Assembly (NCBI GenBank): GCA_030693575.1
Contig: JAUYAG010000186.1
Span: forward strand, 1 to 41,723
Length of the DNA: 41,723 nt
Direction: 5' to 3'
DNA from: Brevundimonas sp.
GTDB lineage: Bacteria; Pseudomonadota; Alphaproteobacteria; Caulobacterales; Caulobacteraceae
Positions 8,628-18,063 of the stretch are shown here, piece after piece. Made by a program: the position numbers and the translations under genes. Each line of letters starts with the position of its first letter. Position 1 is the first letter of the stretch. A model generated the notes under the pieces. It saw only the letters and a program-made list of their open reading frames with translations. It did no database searches and was not told the origin of the DNA.

Positions 8628-11146
8628 TCGACACGCGCGCGCTGATCGAGCAGCTGGGCGGAGACGCGACCCTCGACGCCGCGGCGGAAGCCGTGCTGGG
8701 GCGGCTCCGGACCGAGGGCGATCTCGGAGCCCTGATCCACGGCGCGGATCAGGATCGCCTGCAGGCCGCGGTGCGGGACAGTCTGAGTGGTCTGGCCCGG
8801 AAGGCGACGGCGGGCGACGCCTTCAGCCGCGCCCTGTCGGACCTTGCGGGCCAACCGCTCACGGCCACGATGACCCAGGCTGCCTTCGAGACTGTCGCCG
8901 GTGCCTTGCGCGAGCTGGATGTGGAGAGCGCCGCCATTGACCGCCTGGGCGCGCTGATCCTGGCTGTGCCCCAACCGGAACCTGTCGCCCAAGCGGCCGA
9001 GACGCCTGCGGCGGAGGTGCGGGCGCCGGTCGCGCGACCGGCGCCGCCGGCGACCTCCGCCGCGCGGACCGAGGTCGAAGCGTCCGCGACCGGACAGACC
9101 ATCCGGGTCAGCGTCGATGCCCTTGAGCATCTGATGACCGTGGTCAGCGAACTCGTTCTGATCCGCAACCAGCTGATCCAGACCCTGCGTCTGGAGCCCG
9201 AAAGCCCCTTCGCCGCCCCCCTGAACCGGCTCAATCAGGTGACCAGCGAGCTGCAGGAAGGCGTGATGACCACGCGGATGCAGCCCATCAGCGGGGCCTG
9301 GGCCAAGCTGCCGCGTCTGGTGCGCGATCTGGCGCAGGACCTGGGCAAGAGTATTGAACTGGTGATGCTGGGCCAGGACACCGAGCTCGACCGCCAGGTG
9401 CTGGAGCTGATCAAGGATCCGCTGACCCACATGATCCGCAACGCTGCGGATCATGGCCTTGAGGCTCCCGAGGAACGCCGGGCCGCCGGCAAGGTCGAAA
9501 CCGGCCGCATCACCCTGCAGGCCCGCCACGAGGGCGGGGCGATCGTCATCGAGGTTTCGGATGACGGACGGGGCCTGCCGGCTGACAGGCTGCGGGCCAA
9601 GGCCCTGGCCTCGGGAATCGTCAGCCCGGCACAAGCCGAGCAGATGACCGACGTCGAGGCACGACAGCTGATCTTTCTTCCCGGTCTCTCGACCGCCTCC
9701 GAGGTCACCTCGGTCTCGGGGCGAGGCGTCGGCATGGACGTCGTCCGGACCAATATCGAGAAGATCGGCGGGGCCATCGAACTGGCCTCGGTCGAGGGCG
9801 GCGGCACCTGTTTCACCATCCGCATCCCCCTGACCCTGACCATCGTCTCGGCCTTGATCGTCGAGTGCTGCGGCGAGCGGTTCGCCATGCCGCAGTCCAG
9901 CCTGGTCGAACTGGTCAGCGCCAGCGACGGGTCCGGACGGACCATCGAATACATCGACGGGGTGGCGGTGCTGCGCCTGCGTGACCGACTGTTGCCACTG
10001 ATTTCGCTCCAGACCCTGCTCCAGCTGGAACCGGTCGGGGATCCGCCGCCGGAGACCTGCATCATCGTGGCGCGGGTCGGTGCCTTCACCTTTGGCGTCA
10101 TCGTCGACCGGGTGTTCGACACCGAGGAGATCGTGGTCAAGCCGGTCGCCTCCGTGCTGCGCCACCTCAAACTCTATTCGGGGGCCACCATCCTCGGCGA
10201 CGGATCGGTCATCCTGATCCTCGATCTCAAGGGGGTTTCGGTCGAGAGCGGTGCCGGCCAGGTCGCCGGCAGCTCCCAGGAGGAGGTCGATGCTACGGCC
10301 AAGGCGGAGACCTTGTCCGCGATCCTCGTGTTCCGCGCCGCCAACGACAGTCTGAAGGCGGCGCCCCTCGCCAATGTTGCTCGCATTGAGGAACTCTCGG
10401 CCGAACAGATCGAGTGGATCGACGGCCGGTCCGTGATCCAGTACCGCGGCAAGTTGATGCCCATCATCGGTTCGGACGCCGGTCCCGCGACGGGGTGGGA
10501 GGGTGGCGAGCGCAGGCCGCTTCTGGTGTTCGCCCGCGACGACCGCACCGTCGGCCTGCTGGTCAATGAGATTGTCGATATCGTCGAGAGCGCCGTGACC
10601 ACCGACATGCCTGGTGCTGGCGCCGGGGCCTTGGGCGGACTCATCATCGGCGGCGTGGCCACCGAACTGATCGATGTGGGATACTACTGGCGTCAGGCCC
10701 TGCAGGAAGGCGAAGAGGTCGCCCCCGCAACCGCCGCGGCGTCACCGATCACGGCGTCCCCCGCCGGCGGCCGGGTTGTCGGCGCCGGTGCCGGCAACAG
10801 CCGACGCCTGCTGCTGGTGGATCAGAGTCCGTTCTCCCAGCTGCTGCTCCAGCCGCTGCTGGCCCAGGCCGGCTATGAGGTGACGGTGGCGGTCGACCCG
10901 GCCGCGGCCCTCAGCCTTTACGACGCGGGCGAGCATTTCCATCTGATCATGGCCGACACGTCCGACCCCGCCGAAGCGCGGGACTTCGCGGCCGCCTTCG
11001 GCCGCGCCGCGAGCTGGCACAAGACGCCGCTTCTGAGTCTCGCGGTCCATGGTGCGCCGGCCCAGGCCGCGAGCGGCGGACTCGACCGGAAGACCCTTCT
11101 GGATGCGGTCTCCGACGCCCTGGCCGAGATGGAGCAGGCGGCATGA
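8615..11146 (+). CDS. cheA: CheA-type histidine kinase without HPt; globin-like N-terminus, two CheW domains, degenerate receiver
   Basis: A 843-residue chemosensory kinase starting at GTG 8615. Residues about 1-115 resemble a group I truncated haemoglobin ([18 protein letters not shown], later [15 protein letters not shown]) but lack a proximal His. No HPt signature (HSIKG) exists anywhere. Then come an Ala/Pro linker, the P3 dimerisation helices (from about 161, [16 protein letters not shown]), P4 kinase ([11 protein letters not shown] near 270, DDGRGL about 315, GRGVGMDVV about 368), CheW domain 1 (about 405-545), CheW domain 2 (about 565-690) and a receiver-like domain (about 727-840) in which the acidic pair reads LLVDQS and the Lys region is not conserved. 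It should bind ATP and MCP arrays, but its phospho-acceptor is missing or supplied in trans. It overlaps cheW by ATGA. No good ribosome-binding site precedes the GTG; the true 5' end may be lost. Confidence 0.9.
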   Translation: MTAAIDTRALIEQLGGDATLDAAAEAVLGRLRTEGDLGALIHGADQDRLQAAVRDSLSGLARKATAGDAFSRALSDLAGQPLTATMTQAAFETVAGALRELDVESAAIDRLGALILAVPQPEPVAQAAETPAAEVRAPVARPAPPATSAARTEVEASATGQTIRVSVDALEHLMTVVSELVLIRNQLIQTLRLEPESPFAAPLNRLNQVTSELQEGVMTTRMQPISGAWAKLPRLVRDLAQDLGKSIELVMLGQDTELDRQVLELIKDPLTHMIRNAADHGLEAPEERRAAGKVETGRITLQARHEGGAIVIEVSDDGRGLPADRLRAKALASGIVSPAQAEQMTDVEARQLIFLPGLSTASEVTSVSGRGVGMDVVRTNIEKIGGAIELASVEGGGTCFTIRIPLTLTIVSALIVECCGERFAMPQSSLVELVSASDGSGRTIEYIDGVAVLRLRDRLLPLISLQTLLQLEPVGDPPPETCIIVARVGAFTFGVIVDRVFDTEEIVVKPVASVLRHLKLYSGATILGDGSVILILDLKGVSVESGAGQVAGSSQEEVDATAKAETLSAILVFRAANDSLKAAPLANVARIEELSAEQIEWIDGRSVIQYRGKLMPIIGSDAGPATGWEGGERRPLLVFARDDRTVGLLVNEIVDIVESAVTTDMPGAGAGALGGLIIGGVATELIDVGYYWRQALQEGEEVAPATAAASPITASPAGGRVVGAGAGNSRRLLLVDQSPFSQLLLQPLLAQAGYEVTVAVDPAAALSLYDAGEHFHLIMADTSDPAEARDFAAAFGRAASWHKTPLLSLAVHGAPAQAASGGLDRKTLLDAVSDALAEMEQAA

Positions 11147-11625
11147 CGGTGCGAACGAAAAGCGTCCTGATCGCCACCGAGTCCACGGCGGGCCTGGTCT
11201 CGGTCAAGGTCGGCAGCCAGACCTTCGGCGTACCGGTCCTGTGCGTTCAGGACGTGATCGCGGAGACCGTGATCAACCGGGTGCCGCTGAGCCCGCCCGA
11301 GGTCGCCGGGTCGCTCAACCTGCGTGGGCGCATCGTCACGGCGATCGACATGCGTTGCCGCCTGCGGATGCCGGCACGGGCACCCGACGACCACTTCATG
11401 AATGTCATCGTCGAGCACAACGGCGAACTCTACGCCCTGCTGGTCGACGACGTCGGCGATGTCCTCTGGCTGGAGCCCTCGGAATACGAGACCGGCCCCG
11501 TCACCCTGTCGCCGCACTGGCGGTCGGTGTGCAGTGGACTCTACCGGTTGGACGACGAACTGCTTCTGGTTCTCAATATCGAGCAAGTTCTCACCCTGGC
11601 TGGAGCAGCAAGCCTGGCCGCCTGA
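11143..11625 (+). CDS. cheW: Chemotaxis coupling protein CheW
   Basis: A 160-residue CheW, the adaptor that links chemoreceptor tips to CheA in signalling arrays. It has the SH3-like double-barrel pattern: [19 protein letters not shown], then [13 protein letters not shown], the [23 protein letters not shown] core and a C-terminal [15 protein letters not shown] strand. The start codon ATG overlaps the cheA stop (ATGA), so translation is likely coupled. It is followed by 59 nt and then the chemoreceptor gene, forming a cheA-cheW-mcp unit. Confidence 0.95.
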   Translation: MTVRTKSVLIATESTAGLVSVKVGSQTFGVPVLCVQDVIAETVINRVPLSPPEVAGSLNLRGRIVTAIDMRCRLRMPARAPDDHFMNVIVEHNGELYALLVDDVGDVLWLEPSEYETGPVTLSPHWRSVCSGLYRLDDELLLVLNIEQVLTLAGAASLAA

Positions 11626-11684
11626 TTCATCTAGTCACCAGCATCGCTCCCGACTTCTTCGTCGGGCATCACAAAGGACACGAC

Positions 11685-13658
11685 ATGCCGACCGCCGCCA
11701 ACACCGCCTTGAAGGTCGACGAGACCGAAGACTTTGAAGCGCTCCTGGAAGATTTCCGGGGTCAGATCGACGCCATTCGCAAGTCTCAGGCGGTCATCGA
11801 GTTCGGCCTCGACGGGATCATTCTGGACGCCAATGACAATTTCCTGAACACGCTGGGCTATACGCTCGGCGAGGTCCGGGGTCAGCATCACAGCATGTTT
11901 GTTGATCCGATGGAGCGGCAGTCGCTGGAATACAGGGGGTTCTGGGAGCGTCTGGGCCGGGGCGAATCCGACGCAGGCCAGTACAGGCGGATCGGCAAGG
12001 GCGGTCGCGAAGTCTGGATCCAGGCCAGCTACAATCCGGTCCTGGACGCCGGCGGCAGACCGACGAAGGTGGTGAAATACGCCACCGATATCACAGGCGC
12101 GATGAATGAGCGGCGGGAGGGCCTCAAGGTCCAGCGCGCCGTCGATAACCTGACCAGCGCCGTCATGATGGTGGATCGTGATCTGAACATTACCTACGTC
12201 AACGCCAGCACCACCAAGCTCCTGAAGGGGATCGCCCCGGCGATCCGGAGCCTCTGGGCTGATTTCGACCCGGACCGGATCATCGGCGTCAGCATCGACA
12301 AATTCCACAAGGATCCGTCCCATCAGCGCCGCCTGCTCGCTGACCCTTCCCGGATGCCCTACAAGACCGACATCACCATCGCCGACCTCAAGATTCACCT
12401 TTGCGTCAATGCCACCTTCAATGAGGCCGGCGAACACGTCGGCAACTCCCTGGAATGGGCCAACGTCACGGAGGTCCGGGCAGCCGAAGCCCTGAACACG
12501 GATCTGGCGAACCAGATGGCGGCGATCAGCAAGGCCCAGGCCGTGATCGAGTTCGGCCTGGACGGCAGGATCGTCACCGCCAACGCCAATTTCCTGAGCA
12601 CGCTCGGCTATTCACTCGAGGAAATCCGCGGGCAGCACCACAGCATGTTCCTGGCGCCGGAGGAGCGAAATACTCCTGAGTACCGCGCCTTCTGGGAAAA
12701 ACTGAATCGGGGCGAGCACGATTCCGCCCAGTACAAGCGGATCGCCAAGGACGGATCCGAGGTGTGGATCCAGGCCAGCTACAATCCGATCTGCGACGCC
12801 AGCGGCAAGCCGATGAAGGTGATGAAATACGCATCCGACATCACCGCCCAGCGCAAGGTGGCCGAGCGGGTCAAGGAGATCTCCAACATCGTCTCCTCGG
12901 CCTCGTCCGAAATGCGGGCGACCGCCGAGGCGATGGCGCGGACGGCGTCCGAGGCTACCGTCCAGGCCGGTGCCGTGGCCAATGCCGCCCAGGTCGCGTC
13001 CAGCAATGTGCAGACGGTGTCGGCGGCCGGGGAGGAGCTCTCGGCCTCCATCTCCGAGATCGCGCGGCAGGTGGCGGAATCCACCAATATCACCCAGCGG
13101 GCCGTGTCCGAGACCGACACGACCAAGGCCGCCATCCAGACCCTGGCCGTCGCGGCGCAGAAGATCGGCAATGTCGTCACCCTGATCAACAACATCGCCG
13201 GTCAGACCAAGCTGCTGGCCCTGAACGCCACGATCGAGGCGGCCCGGGCCGGAGACGCCGGCAAGGGCTTCGCGGTGGTGGCGTCCGAGGTGAAGAGCCT
13301 GAGCGACCAGACCGCCAAGGCCACGCACGAGATCTCTTCCGAGGTCTCGGCCATGCAGGCGGCGACCTCGACCTCGGTGTCGGCCATCCAGGGGATCGCC
13401 GACACCATCGGCAAGGTGGCCGAGATCGCGGCCGCCATCGCCAGCGCCGTGGAGGAGCAGTCCGCCGCCACCGGCGAGATCTCGGCCAATGTCACCGAGG
13501 CCGCGGCCAGCACCCAGGAGGTCTCGGCCAATATCCAGGGGCTCAACGAAGGGGTGGCCCAGACAGGGGCCGCCTCGGCCCAGCTGCTGCAGGCCTCGGG
13601 CGAGCTGGCCCACCAGGCCGAAGCGCTCAGCAACGAGATGGAGAGCTTGCTCGGCTAG
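11685..13658 (+). CDS. Soluble chemoreceptor (MCP) with three PAS domains, two of them a near duplicate
   Basis: A 657-residue methyl-accepting chemotaxis protein with no signal peptide or membrane helix, so it should be cytoplasmic. The ATG at 11685 follows AAAGGA at good spacing; the frame is open further upstream only as read-through of cheA/cheW DNA. PAS 1 (about 30-140) and PAS 3 (about 280-390) share the blocks [17 protein letters not shown] and VWIQASYNP; a divergent PAS 2 (about 150-265) lies between. The signalling domain follows, with its hairpin tip [22 protein letters not shown] near residue 504 and the adaptation helices on both sides. No C-terminal NWETF-type tether is present. 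Architecture resembles BdlA and other PAS-type intracellular receptors for redox or metabolic state. It probably feeds the CheA/CheW just upstream. Confidence 0.94.
   Translation: MPTAANTALKVDETEDFEALLEDFRGQIDAIRKSQAVIEFGLDGIILDANDNFLNTLGYTLGEVRGQHHSMFVDPMERQSLEYRGFWERLGRGESDAGQYRRIGKGGREVWIQASYNPVLDAGGRPTKVVKYATDITGAMNERREGLKVQRAVDNLTSAVMMVDRDLNITYVNASTTKLLKGIAPAIRSLWADFDPDRIIGVSIDKFHKDPSHQRRLLADPSRMPYKTDITIADLKIHLCVNATFNEAGEHVGNSLEWANVTEVRAAEALNTDLANQMAAISKAQAVIEFGLDGRIVTANANFLSTLGYSLEEIRGQHHSMFLAPEERNTPEYRAFWEKLNRGEHDSAQYKRIAKDGSEVWIQASYNPICDASGKPMKVMKYASDITAQRKVAERVKEISNIVSSASSEMRATAEAMARTASEATVQAGAVANAAQVASSNVQTVSAAGEELSASISEIARQVAESTNITQRAVSETDTTKAAIQTLAVAAQKIGNVVTLINNIAGQTKLLALNATIEAARAGDAGKGFAVVASEVKSLSDQTAKATHEISSEVSAMQAATSTSVSAIQGIADTIGKVAEIAAAIASAVEEQSAATGEISANVTEAAASTQEVSANIQGLNEGVAQTGAASAQLLQASGELAHQAEALSNEMESLLG
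11780..12850 (+). repeat. Internal duplication of a PAS-domain segment in the MCP gene
   Basis: Two blocks of about 300 nt (roughly 11780-12090 and 12520-12850) are clearly related at DNA and protein level. Shared stretches include ATCGAGTTCGGCCT, CAGCATCACAGCATGTT versus CAGCACCACAGCATGTT, and ATCCAGGCCAGCTACAATCCG. This is a tandem-type domain duplication interrupted by a third PAS domain. Confidence 0.85.
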
Positions 13659-14003
13659 GGGCGAGGTCCGGCTCAACGCCGCGACAGACGGCCCCGTGGC
13701 TTGTCCCACGGGGCCGTTCTGCTTCCGGAAGACGGTCAAACGGCCGGGGCCTCGCGCCAGTCGACAATCCGGTTGACGGGTTCTGAGGGCGAGCCCGACT
13801 GCCGGGCGCAAACTTCCTAATTCCATGGGCAAAATACCTCCCGTCCAAGCGATTGACCTGCGAGGGATGGTATTGAGCGACCAGGTTTCAGGGGGGGCGG
13901 GCGCGCCTGGATCGGGCTCCGATTCGCGTCGCAGAGGCCCATTTGCAGAGGTCGCAAATCGCTTCATCAGTCAGGGGAAAACCAGTCGTGGGCGGATGTC
14001 AGG
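13659..14003. other. Intergenic stretch between MCP and hybrid kinase genes
   Basis: 345 nt. It holds the terminator described at 13688 and presumably the promoter of the kinase at 14004, but I could not identify a convincing promoter. No other gene is supported. Confidence 0.5.
13688..13724 (+). terminator. Rho-independent-type terminator after the MCP gene
   Basis: A perfect 12-bp stem, ACGGCCCCGTGG / CCACGGGGCCGT (13688-13699 and 13706-13717), with a 6-nt CTTGTC loop. It is followed by the modestly T-rich TCTGCTT. It lies 30 nt after the MCP stop and should end the cheA-cheW-mcp transcript. Confidence 0.75.
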
Positions 14004-16031
14004 ATGGATAGAGCCGAGTCTGAAGAACCGCTTCCTCACGCGAATTCTCCCGTGTCTGCAGGTGGGAGCGCGGGCGTTCCGGTCGGGCAGGAAGAACTCA
14101 TCTGGCGGCTGAATAAGGCCCAGACCCTGGCGCATATGGGCAGCTGGGAATGGAACATCCAGACCGACGCACTGTTCTGGTCCGATGAGATCTACAGCCT
14201 GTTCGGCCTGCCGATCGAGGGCTTCGAGGCCAGCTATCCCGCCTTTCTCGAACGGATCCACCCGGAGGACCGCGCGCTTGTGGAGGAGGCCGTCAGGCGG
14301 GCCGTCGAGGACGGCGCCGACTATGCGGTCGACCACCGGATTGTGAGGCCGGACGGCGAAGTCCGCTTTGTTCACGAGTCCGGCGAGGTCGATCGCGACC
14401 CGGCGGGCGTTCCGCTGCGCATGCGGGGCATTGTCCAGGACATCACCCGGCAGAGGGCCGTCGAGCGATCCGCCAAACGCAGTCGGGACATGCTCTCGGG
14501 GATGTTGAGGATCTCGCCCGAAGCCATCATCGTGGCCAACGGTGAGGGACGGGTCGTCGTCTTCAGCGCGGGGGCCGAGGTCGTGTTCGGCTATGCCGCT
14601 CACGAGGTCGTCGGGGAGTCTGTCGAACGTCTCATGCCCGAGCGTTTTCGCGCCAACCACGGGCAACACGTCGCGCGGTTTGCCGCGGGACCGAACGACA
14701 GCCTGCAGATGGCCCAACGCACCCCTGTCCGGGGCCTGAGGAAGGACGGCCAGGAAATTCCGGTCGAGGCCTCGCTGGCCCGTATCGTGGCCGGTGGGGA
14801 GGTCCTCTTCACGATCATCGTGCGGGATCTGACCCAGCGATACGAAACGGAAGCCCTTCTGGTCGAGGCCAAGGAACATGCCGAACAGGCCAGCCGGGCC
14901 AAGTCGGTCTTTCTAGCCAATATGAGCCACGAACTCCGGACGCCGCTCAACGGTATTCTCGGCGTGGCTGAGGCCCTGGCCAGGTCGGCCACCGATCCCG
15001 CGCAGAAGGAGATGGTGGATCTTATCGTGACCTCGGCGGGTGCCCTTGAAGCCCTGCTGACGGATATTCTCGATCTCGCCCGGATCGAGGCGGGGCGCAT
15101 GGTTGTCGAGACCGAGCCCTTTGATCTTATCGCCAAGGTCAAAAATGTCGCGGCCCTCTTCGGGGCGAGTGCGGAGAGCAAGGGCTTGTCGTTCACCCTG
15201 GACCTGCCGGAGACCGCGTCGCTGGTCCTCGCGGGCGACCGCAAGCGCCTGCGGCAGATCCTCAACAATCTGCTCAGCAACGCGATCAAATTCACCGAGA
15301 CCGGCGGCGTAAGACTGGCCGTGGAGACGGAGTGCAGCAGCGGCGCCTGCCGGGTCCGGATCTCCGTCCAGGACAGCGGCATCGGCTTTGACGAAGAGAC
15401 CCGGTTGCGGCTGTTTCAGCCCTTCGTACAATCGGACAGTTCAATCACCCGTCGCTTTGGCGGCACCGGCCTGGGTCTGTCGATCTGCCGGAACCTGGCC
15501 GAACTCATGGGCGGGACGATCGAGGCCCGGTCGGTCCCTGGCCGAGGCTCAACCTTCACCTTCGAGGTCACGCTGGCGCAGGCCACGCTCGAGCCGGTCG
15601 AGGAGGCCGCGCCGGCCGCGTGGACCGCGCAGCCGCTTCGCGTCCTCCTGGCCGAGGATCATCCGGTGAACCGGCGCGTCGTGGAGCTCATCCTGGAGCC
15701 CATGGGGATCGAAGTCCGCTCGGTGGAGAACGGCGAACTGGCGGTCGCCGAGGCGTCGGCCGGATCGTTCGACCTTGTCCTGATGGACATGCAGATGCCC
15801 GTGATGGACGGCCTGGAAGCGGTCCGGCGGATCCGGGGCAGGGAACGTGAATGCGGCCTGCCGCCCGTGCCAATCTGCATGCTCACCGCCAACGCGCTGC
15901 CCCATTTCCAGACCGTGGCCCTCGAAGCCGGCGCTGACGGATTCCTGACCAAGCCCATCAGCGCCAAGGTGCTGATCCAGAAGATCGCTCACCTCACCTC
16001 GCCCGCCGACGTCCAGACTGCGGCCATGTGA
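14004..16031 (+). CDS. PAS-PAS hybrid sensor histidine kinase with receiver
   Basis: A 675-residue soluble hybrid kinase without membrane helices. Residues about 35-160 form a PAS/PAC domain of the PAS_3 type (AHMGSWEWN, then IHPEDR and the FVHESGEV / GIVQDIT end). A second PAS lies at about 170-280 (ISPEAIIVANGEGRVVVFS). HisKA has MSHELRTPLNG (His309), HATPase_c has NLLSNAIKFT and GGTGLGL, and the receiver has LLAEDHPVNR and Asp595 in LMDMQMPVMDG. It sits between the mcp and the convergent cheR, so it may act with the che system, though no partner is shown. The start ATG at 14004 has only a weak ribosome-binding site (AGG abutting). It is a likely paralogue of the kinase at 3291. Confidence 0.92.
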   Translation: MDRAESEEPLPHANSPVSAGGSAGVPVGQEELIWRLNKAQTLAHMGSWEWNIQTDALFWSDEIYSLFGLPIEGFEASYPAFLERIHPEDRALVEEAVRRAVEDGADYAVDHRIVRPDGEVRFVHESGEVDRDPAGVPLRMRGIVQDITRQRAVERSAKRSRDMLSGMLRISPEAIIVANGEGRVVVFSAGAEVVFGYAAHEVVGESVERLMPERFRANHGQHVARFAAGPNDSLQMAQRTPVRGLRKDGQEIPVEASLARIVAGGEVLFTIIVRDLTQRYETEALLVEAKEHAEQASRAKSVFLANMSHELRTPLNGILGVAEALARSATDPAQKEMVDLIVTSAGALEALLTDILDLARIEAGRMVVETEPFDLIAKVKNVAALFGASAESKGLSFTLDLPETASLVLAGDRKRLRQILNNLLSNAIKFTETGGVRLAVETECSSGACRVRISVQDSGIGFDEETRLRLFQPFVQSDSSITRRFGGTGLGLSICRNLAELMGGTIEARSVPGRGSTFTFEVTLAQATLEPVEEAAPAAWTAQPLRVLLAEDHPVNRRVVELILEPMGIEVRSVENGELAVAEASAGSFDLVLMDMQMPVMDGLEAVRRIRGRERECGLPPVPICMLTANALPHFQTVALEAGADGFLTKPISAKVLIQKIAHLTSPADVQTAAM

Positions 16032-16069
16032 CCGTCCAGGCGATCCGCCGCCAGTGTCTGGATCGCCCG

Positions 16070-16098
16070 GGCCCGTGGCTTGTCCACGGGCCGGTTCT
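16070..16098 (+). terminator. Terminator after the PAS-PAS hybrid kinase gene
   Basis: A 9-bp stem GGCCCGTGG / CCACGGGCC (16070-16078 and 16084-16092) with a CTTGT-type loop, followed by GGTTCTGC. It lies 38 nt after the stop and between convergent genes. It closely resembles the terminator at 13688 in stem, loop and tail. Confidence 0.7.
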
Positions 16099-16135
16099 GC
16101 GTCGGTGAGACGGCGGTCGTCGGTCCGGCCTGGCC

Positions 16136-16969
16136 TCAGGCGGAGCGCGCCAGCGGCGGCGCCGACCGGCGATACAGGCCGCGCATCCCGACGGCAGGTT
16201 CGATGGTCTGGCTCAGCCCCATGACGGTCTCGGCGCTGCCCAGGAACAGCGAACCGTCGAGGGCCATGGCCTGACTGAGTTGTTCGAGGATCTGGCGTTT
16301 GTGGTCGACGTCGAAATAGATCAGCACATTGCGACAGAAGATCACGTCCAGAACCCCCATCCCGGCGGTTCCCTTCAACAGGTTATGCGGCCGGAACCGC
16401 ACCATCTGCTGCAGCACCGGCGACACCTGCCAGGCGTCGCCGTGCGGCTTGAACCAGCGCGCCAGACGTTCGGGCGACAGACCGCGCCGGACCTCGAAAT
16501 CATTGTAGACGCCAGCCCGCGCCTTCTGCAGCACCGGCTCCGACATGTCGGTGGCGATGATCTCGATCCGCCAGCCCGCCAGCCTCGCCCCCATCTCCTG
16601 CAGGATCATGGCGATCGAATAGGGCTCCTGGCCGCTGGAGCAGGCGGCGCACCATATCCGCAGGCTGCGCGTGGCCTGTCGCGCCGCGATCAGTGACGGC
16701 AGAACCTCCGTGGCCAGCTGTTCGAACGGCGCGCCGTCGCGGAAGAAATAGGACTCATGGGTCGCCATGGCGTCGATGCAGCGCTGCACCAGGGCCTCCG
16801 GGGCACCGGCTCTCAGTCGGGCCAGCAGTTCGGGGACGCCCGCCAGTTTCTCGGCCCGCGCCACCGGCTCCAGCCGACCGGAGACCAGATAGGACTTGGC
16901 CGGCGTCAGGACGAGGCCTGACCGCTCCCGTGCAAGGCGGCAGAAATGATCATAGTCCGGACCGGTCAT
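16136..16969 (-). CDS. cheR: Chemotaxis protein methyltransferase CheR
   Basis: A 277-residue CheR, which methylates glutamates of chemoreceptors with S-adenosylmethionine. The N-terminal helical domain (MTGPDYDHFCRLARERSGLVL) is followed by ATHESYFFRD, the SAM-binding WCAACSSGQEPYSIAM, the acidic motif IATDMSEPVLQKA, then DVIFCRNVLIYFD and the ending SLFLGSAETVMGL. No C-terminal receptor-tether domain is present. The ATG at 16969 overlaps the cheB stop (ATGA), so the cheB-cheR pair is one unit with coupled translation. The frame remains open far upstream inside cheB, but that is a shadow. Confidence 0.96.
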   Translation of the reverse strand: MTGPDYDHFCRLARERSGLVLTPAKSYLVSGRLEPVARAEKLAGVPELLARLRAGAPEALVQRCIDAMATHESYFFRDGAPFEQLATEVLPSLIAARQATRSLRIWCAACSSGQEPYSIAMILQEMGARLAGWRIEIIATDMSEPVLQKARAGVYNDFEVRRGLSPERLARWFKPHGDAWQVSPVLQQMVRFRPHNLLKGTAGMGVLDVIFCRNVLIYFDVDHKRQILEQLSQAMALDGSLFLGSAETVMGLSQTIEPAVGMRGLYRRSAPPLARSA

Positions 16970-18063
16970 GCGGTGGCTCCAGTAGCGCGTCGGAGCCAGG
17001 GTCCGATCTCGTTCAAGGGAAGAATGCTTTCGGCGAGTCCGGTCGCGGCGGCGGCCCCGGGCATGCCCCATACGACGCTGGAGGCCTCGTCCTGGACGAT
17101 GAACCGGCCGCCGGCCCGGGCCACCGCCTCGCAGCCCTTGGCCCCGTCGGATCCCATGCCGGTCAGCACGGTGGCCAGCAGGCCGGTCCCGAACACATGG
17201 GCGGCGGTGCGCAGCATCGGATCGACGGCCGGGCGGCAGAAACTCTCGGGCGGCTCCTGGTTGAGCCGCAGCACCGGCAGCGCCCCCTGACGGTCGACCA
17301 CCATATGCCAGCCGCCGGGGGCGACATAGCAGCGCCCGCCCAGAATGGGCTCGCCGTCCTTCGCCTCGGCGCACGGCCGGTCGCCGGCACGGGTCAGCTG
17401 TTCGGCCAGCAGGGCGGTGAAGGTCGCGGGCATGTGCTGGGTCAGCAGGATCGGCTGGGATACCGCGCCGCGGAGGGATTCGAACAGGGTCAGCAGCGCC
17501 GGGGGGCCGCCGGTCGAGGCGCCGATGGCGAGGACCGTCGTCTTGCCCCGGACCGGGCGCGGGGGCGTCGCTGCCGACGGCGGCGAGACGGGCTGGGCCG
17601 GGGCTACGGGCCTCGACGCCGCCGCCCGGCCACGGCCGAACGCCTTGATCTTGGAGATCAGTTCCCGCTTGAATTCCTCGGCCCCGGCCAGGCCGCCTTC
17701 CGGCTTGGCGACATAGTCCGACGCCCCCAGATTCAGGGCCTTGAAGCTGATCTCGGCATTCCGGCGGGTCAGGGTCGAGGCCATGATCACGCGTACCCCG
17801 GGATGCCGGATCATGATCTCTTTCAGCGCGGTCAAACCGTCCATGACCGGCATCTCGATATCCAGCACGACGATGTCGATCTCGTTCCTCGCCAGCTGGG
17901 CCAGGGCCAGCTCGCCGTGGGCGGCCGTGGCGACCACGGTGATTTCGGGATCGGTTTCGAGCTGCCGCGAGATCAGACCCCGTACGACGGCGGAATCGTC
18001 GACCACCAGAACCCGGATCGGGGCAGGCTCCAGACGGGCGGCGGACGCGGTGATCATCGGCAC
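16966..18063 (-). CDS. cheB: Chemoreceptor methylesterase/glutaminase CheB
   Basis: A 365-residue CheB, which removes receptor methyl groups when its receiver is phosphorylated by CheA. The receiver (18-135) has VDDS, phospho-acceptor Asp68 in VVLDIEMPVMDG and Lys in YVAKPEGG. A Pro/Ala linker (about 145-172) leads to the esterase domain with the triad Ser183 (GASTGG), His210 (LLTQHMP) and Asp306 (GMGSDGAKG). The start is a GTG at 18063 preceded by GAGAG; an ATG two codons later is possible. It leads a cheB-cheR unit that is divergent from the fixL gene. Its receiver is intact, so it would need a phosphodonor that the local CheA cannot obviously provide. Confidence 0.95.
   Translation of the reverse strand: MPMITASAARLEPAPIRVLVVDDSAVVRGLISRQLETDPEITVVATAAHGELALAQLARNEIDIVVLDIEMPVMDGLTALKEIMIRHPGVRVIMASTLTRRNAEISFKALNLGASDYVAKPEGGLAGAEEFKRELISKIKAFGRGRAAASRPVAPAQPVSPPSAATPPRPVRGKTTVLAIGASTGGPPALLTLFESLRGAVSQPILLTQHMPATFTALLAEQLTRAGDRPCAEAKDGEPILGGRCYVAPGGWHMVVDRQGALPVLRLNQEPPESFCRPAVDPMLRTAAHVFGTGLLATVLTGMGSDGAKGCEAVARAGGRFIVQDEASSVVWGMPGAAAATGLAESILPLNEIGPWLRRATGATA

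Noticed and set aside
8525-10165. A 546-residue minus-strand frame opposite cheA
   Set aside because: Shadow of the CheA kinase core; sequence is low-complexity and without motifs.
11049-11684. Upstream extension of the MCP frame
   Set aside because: It reads cheA and cheW DNA in the wrong frame; the ATG at 11685 has a ribosome-binding site and starts the first recognisable domain.
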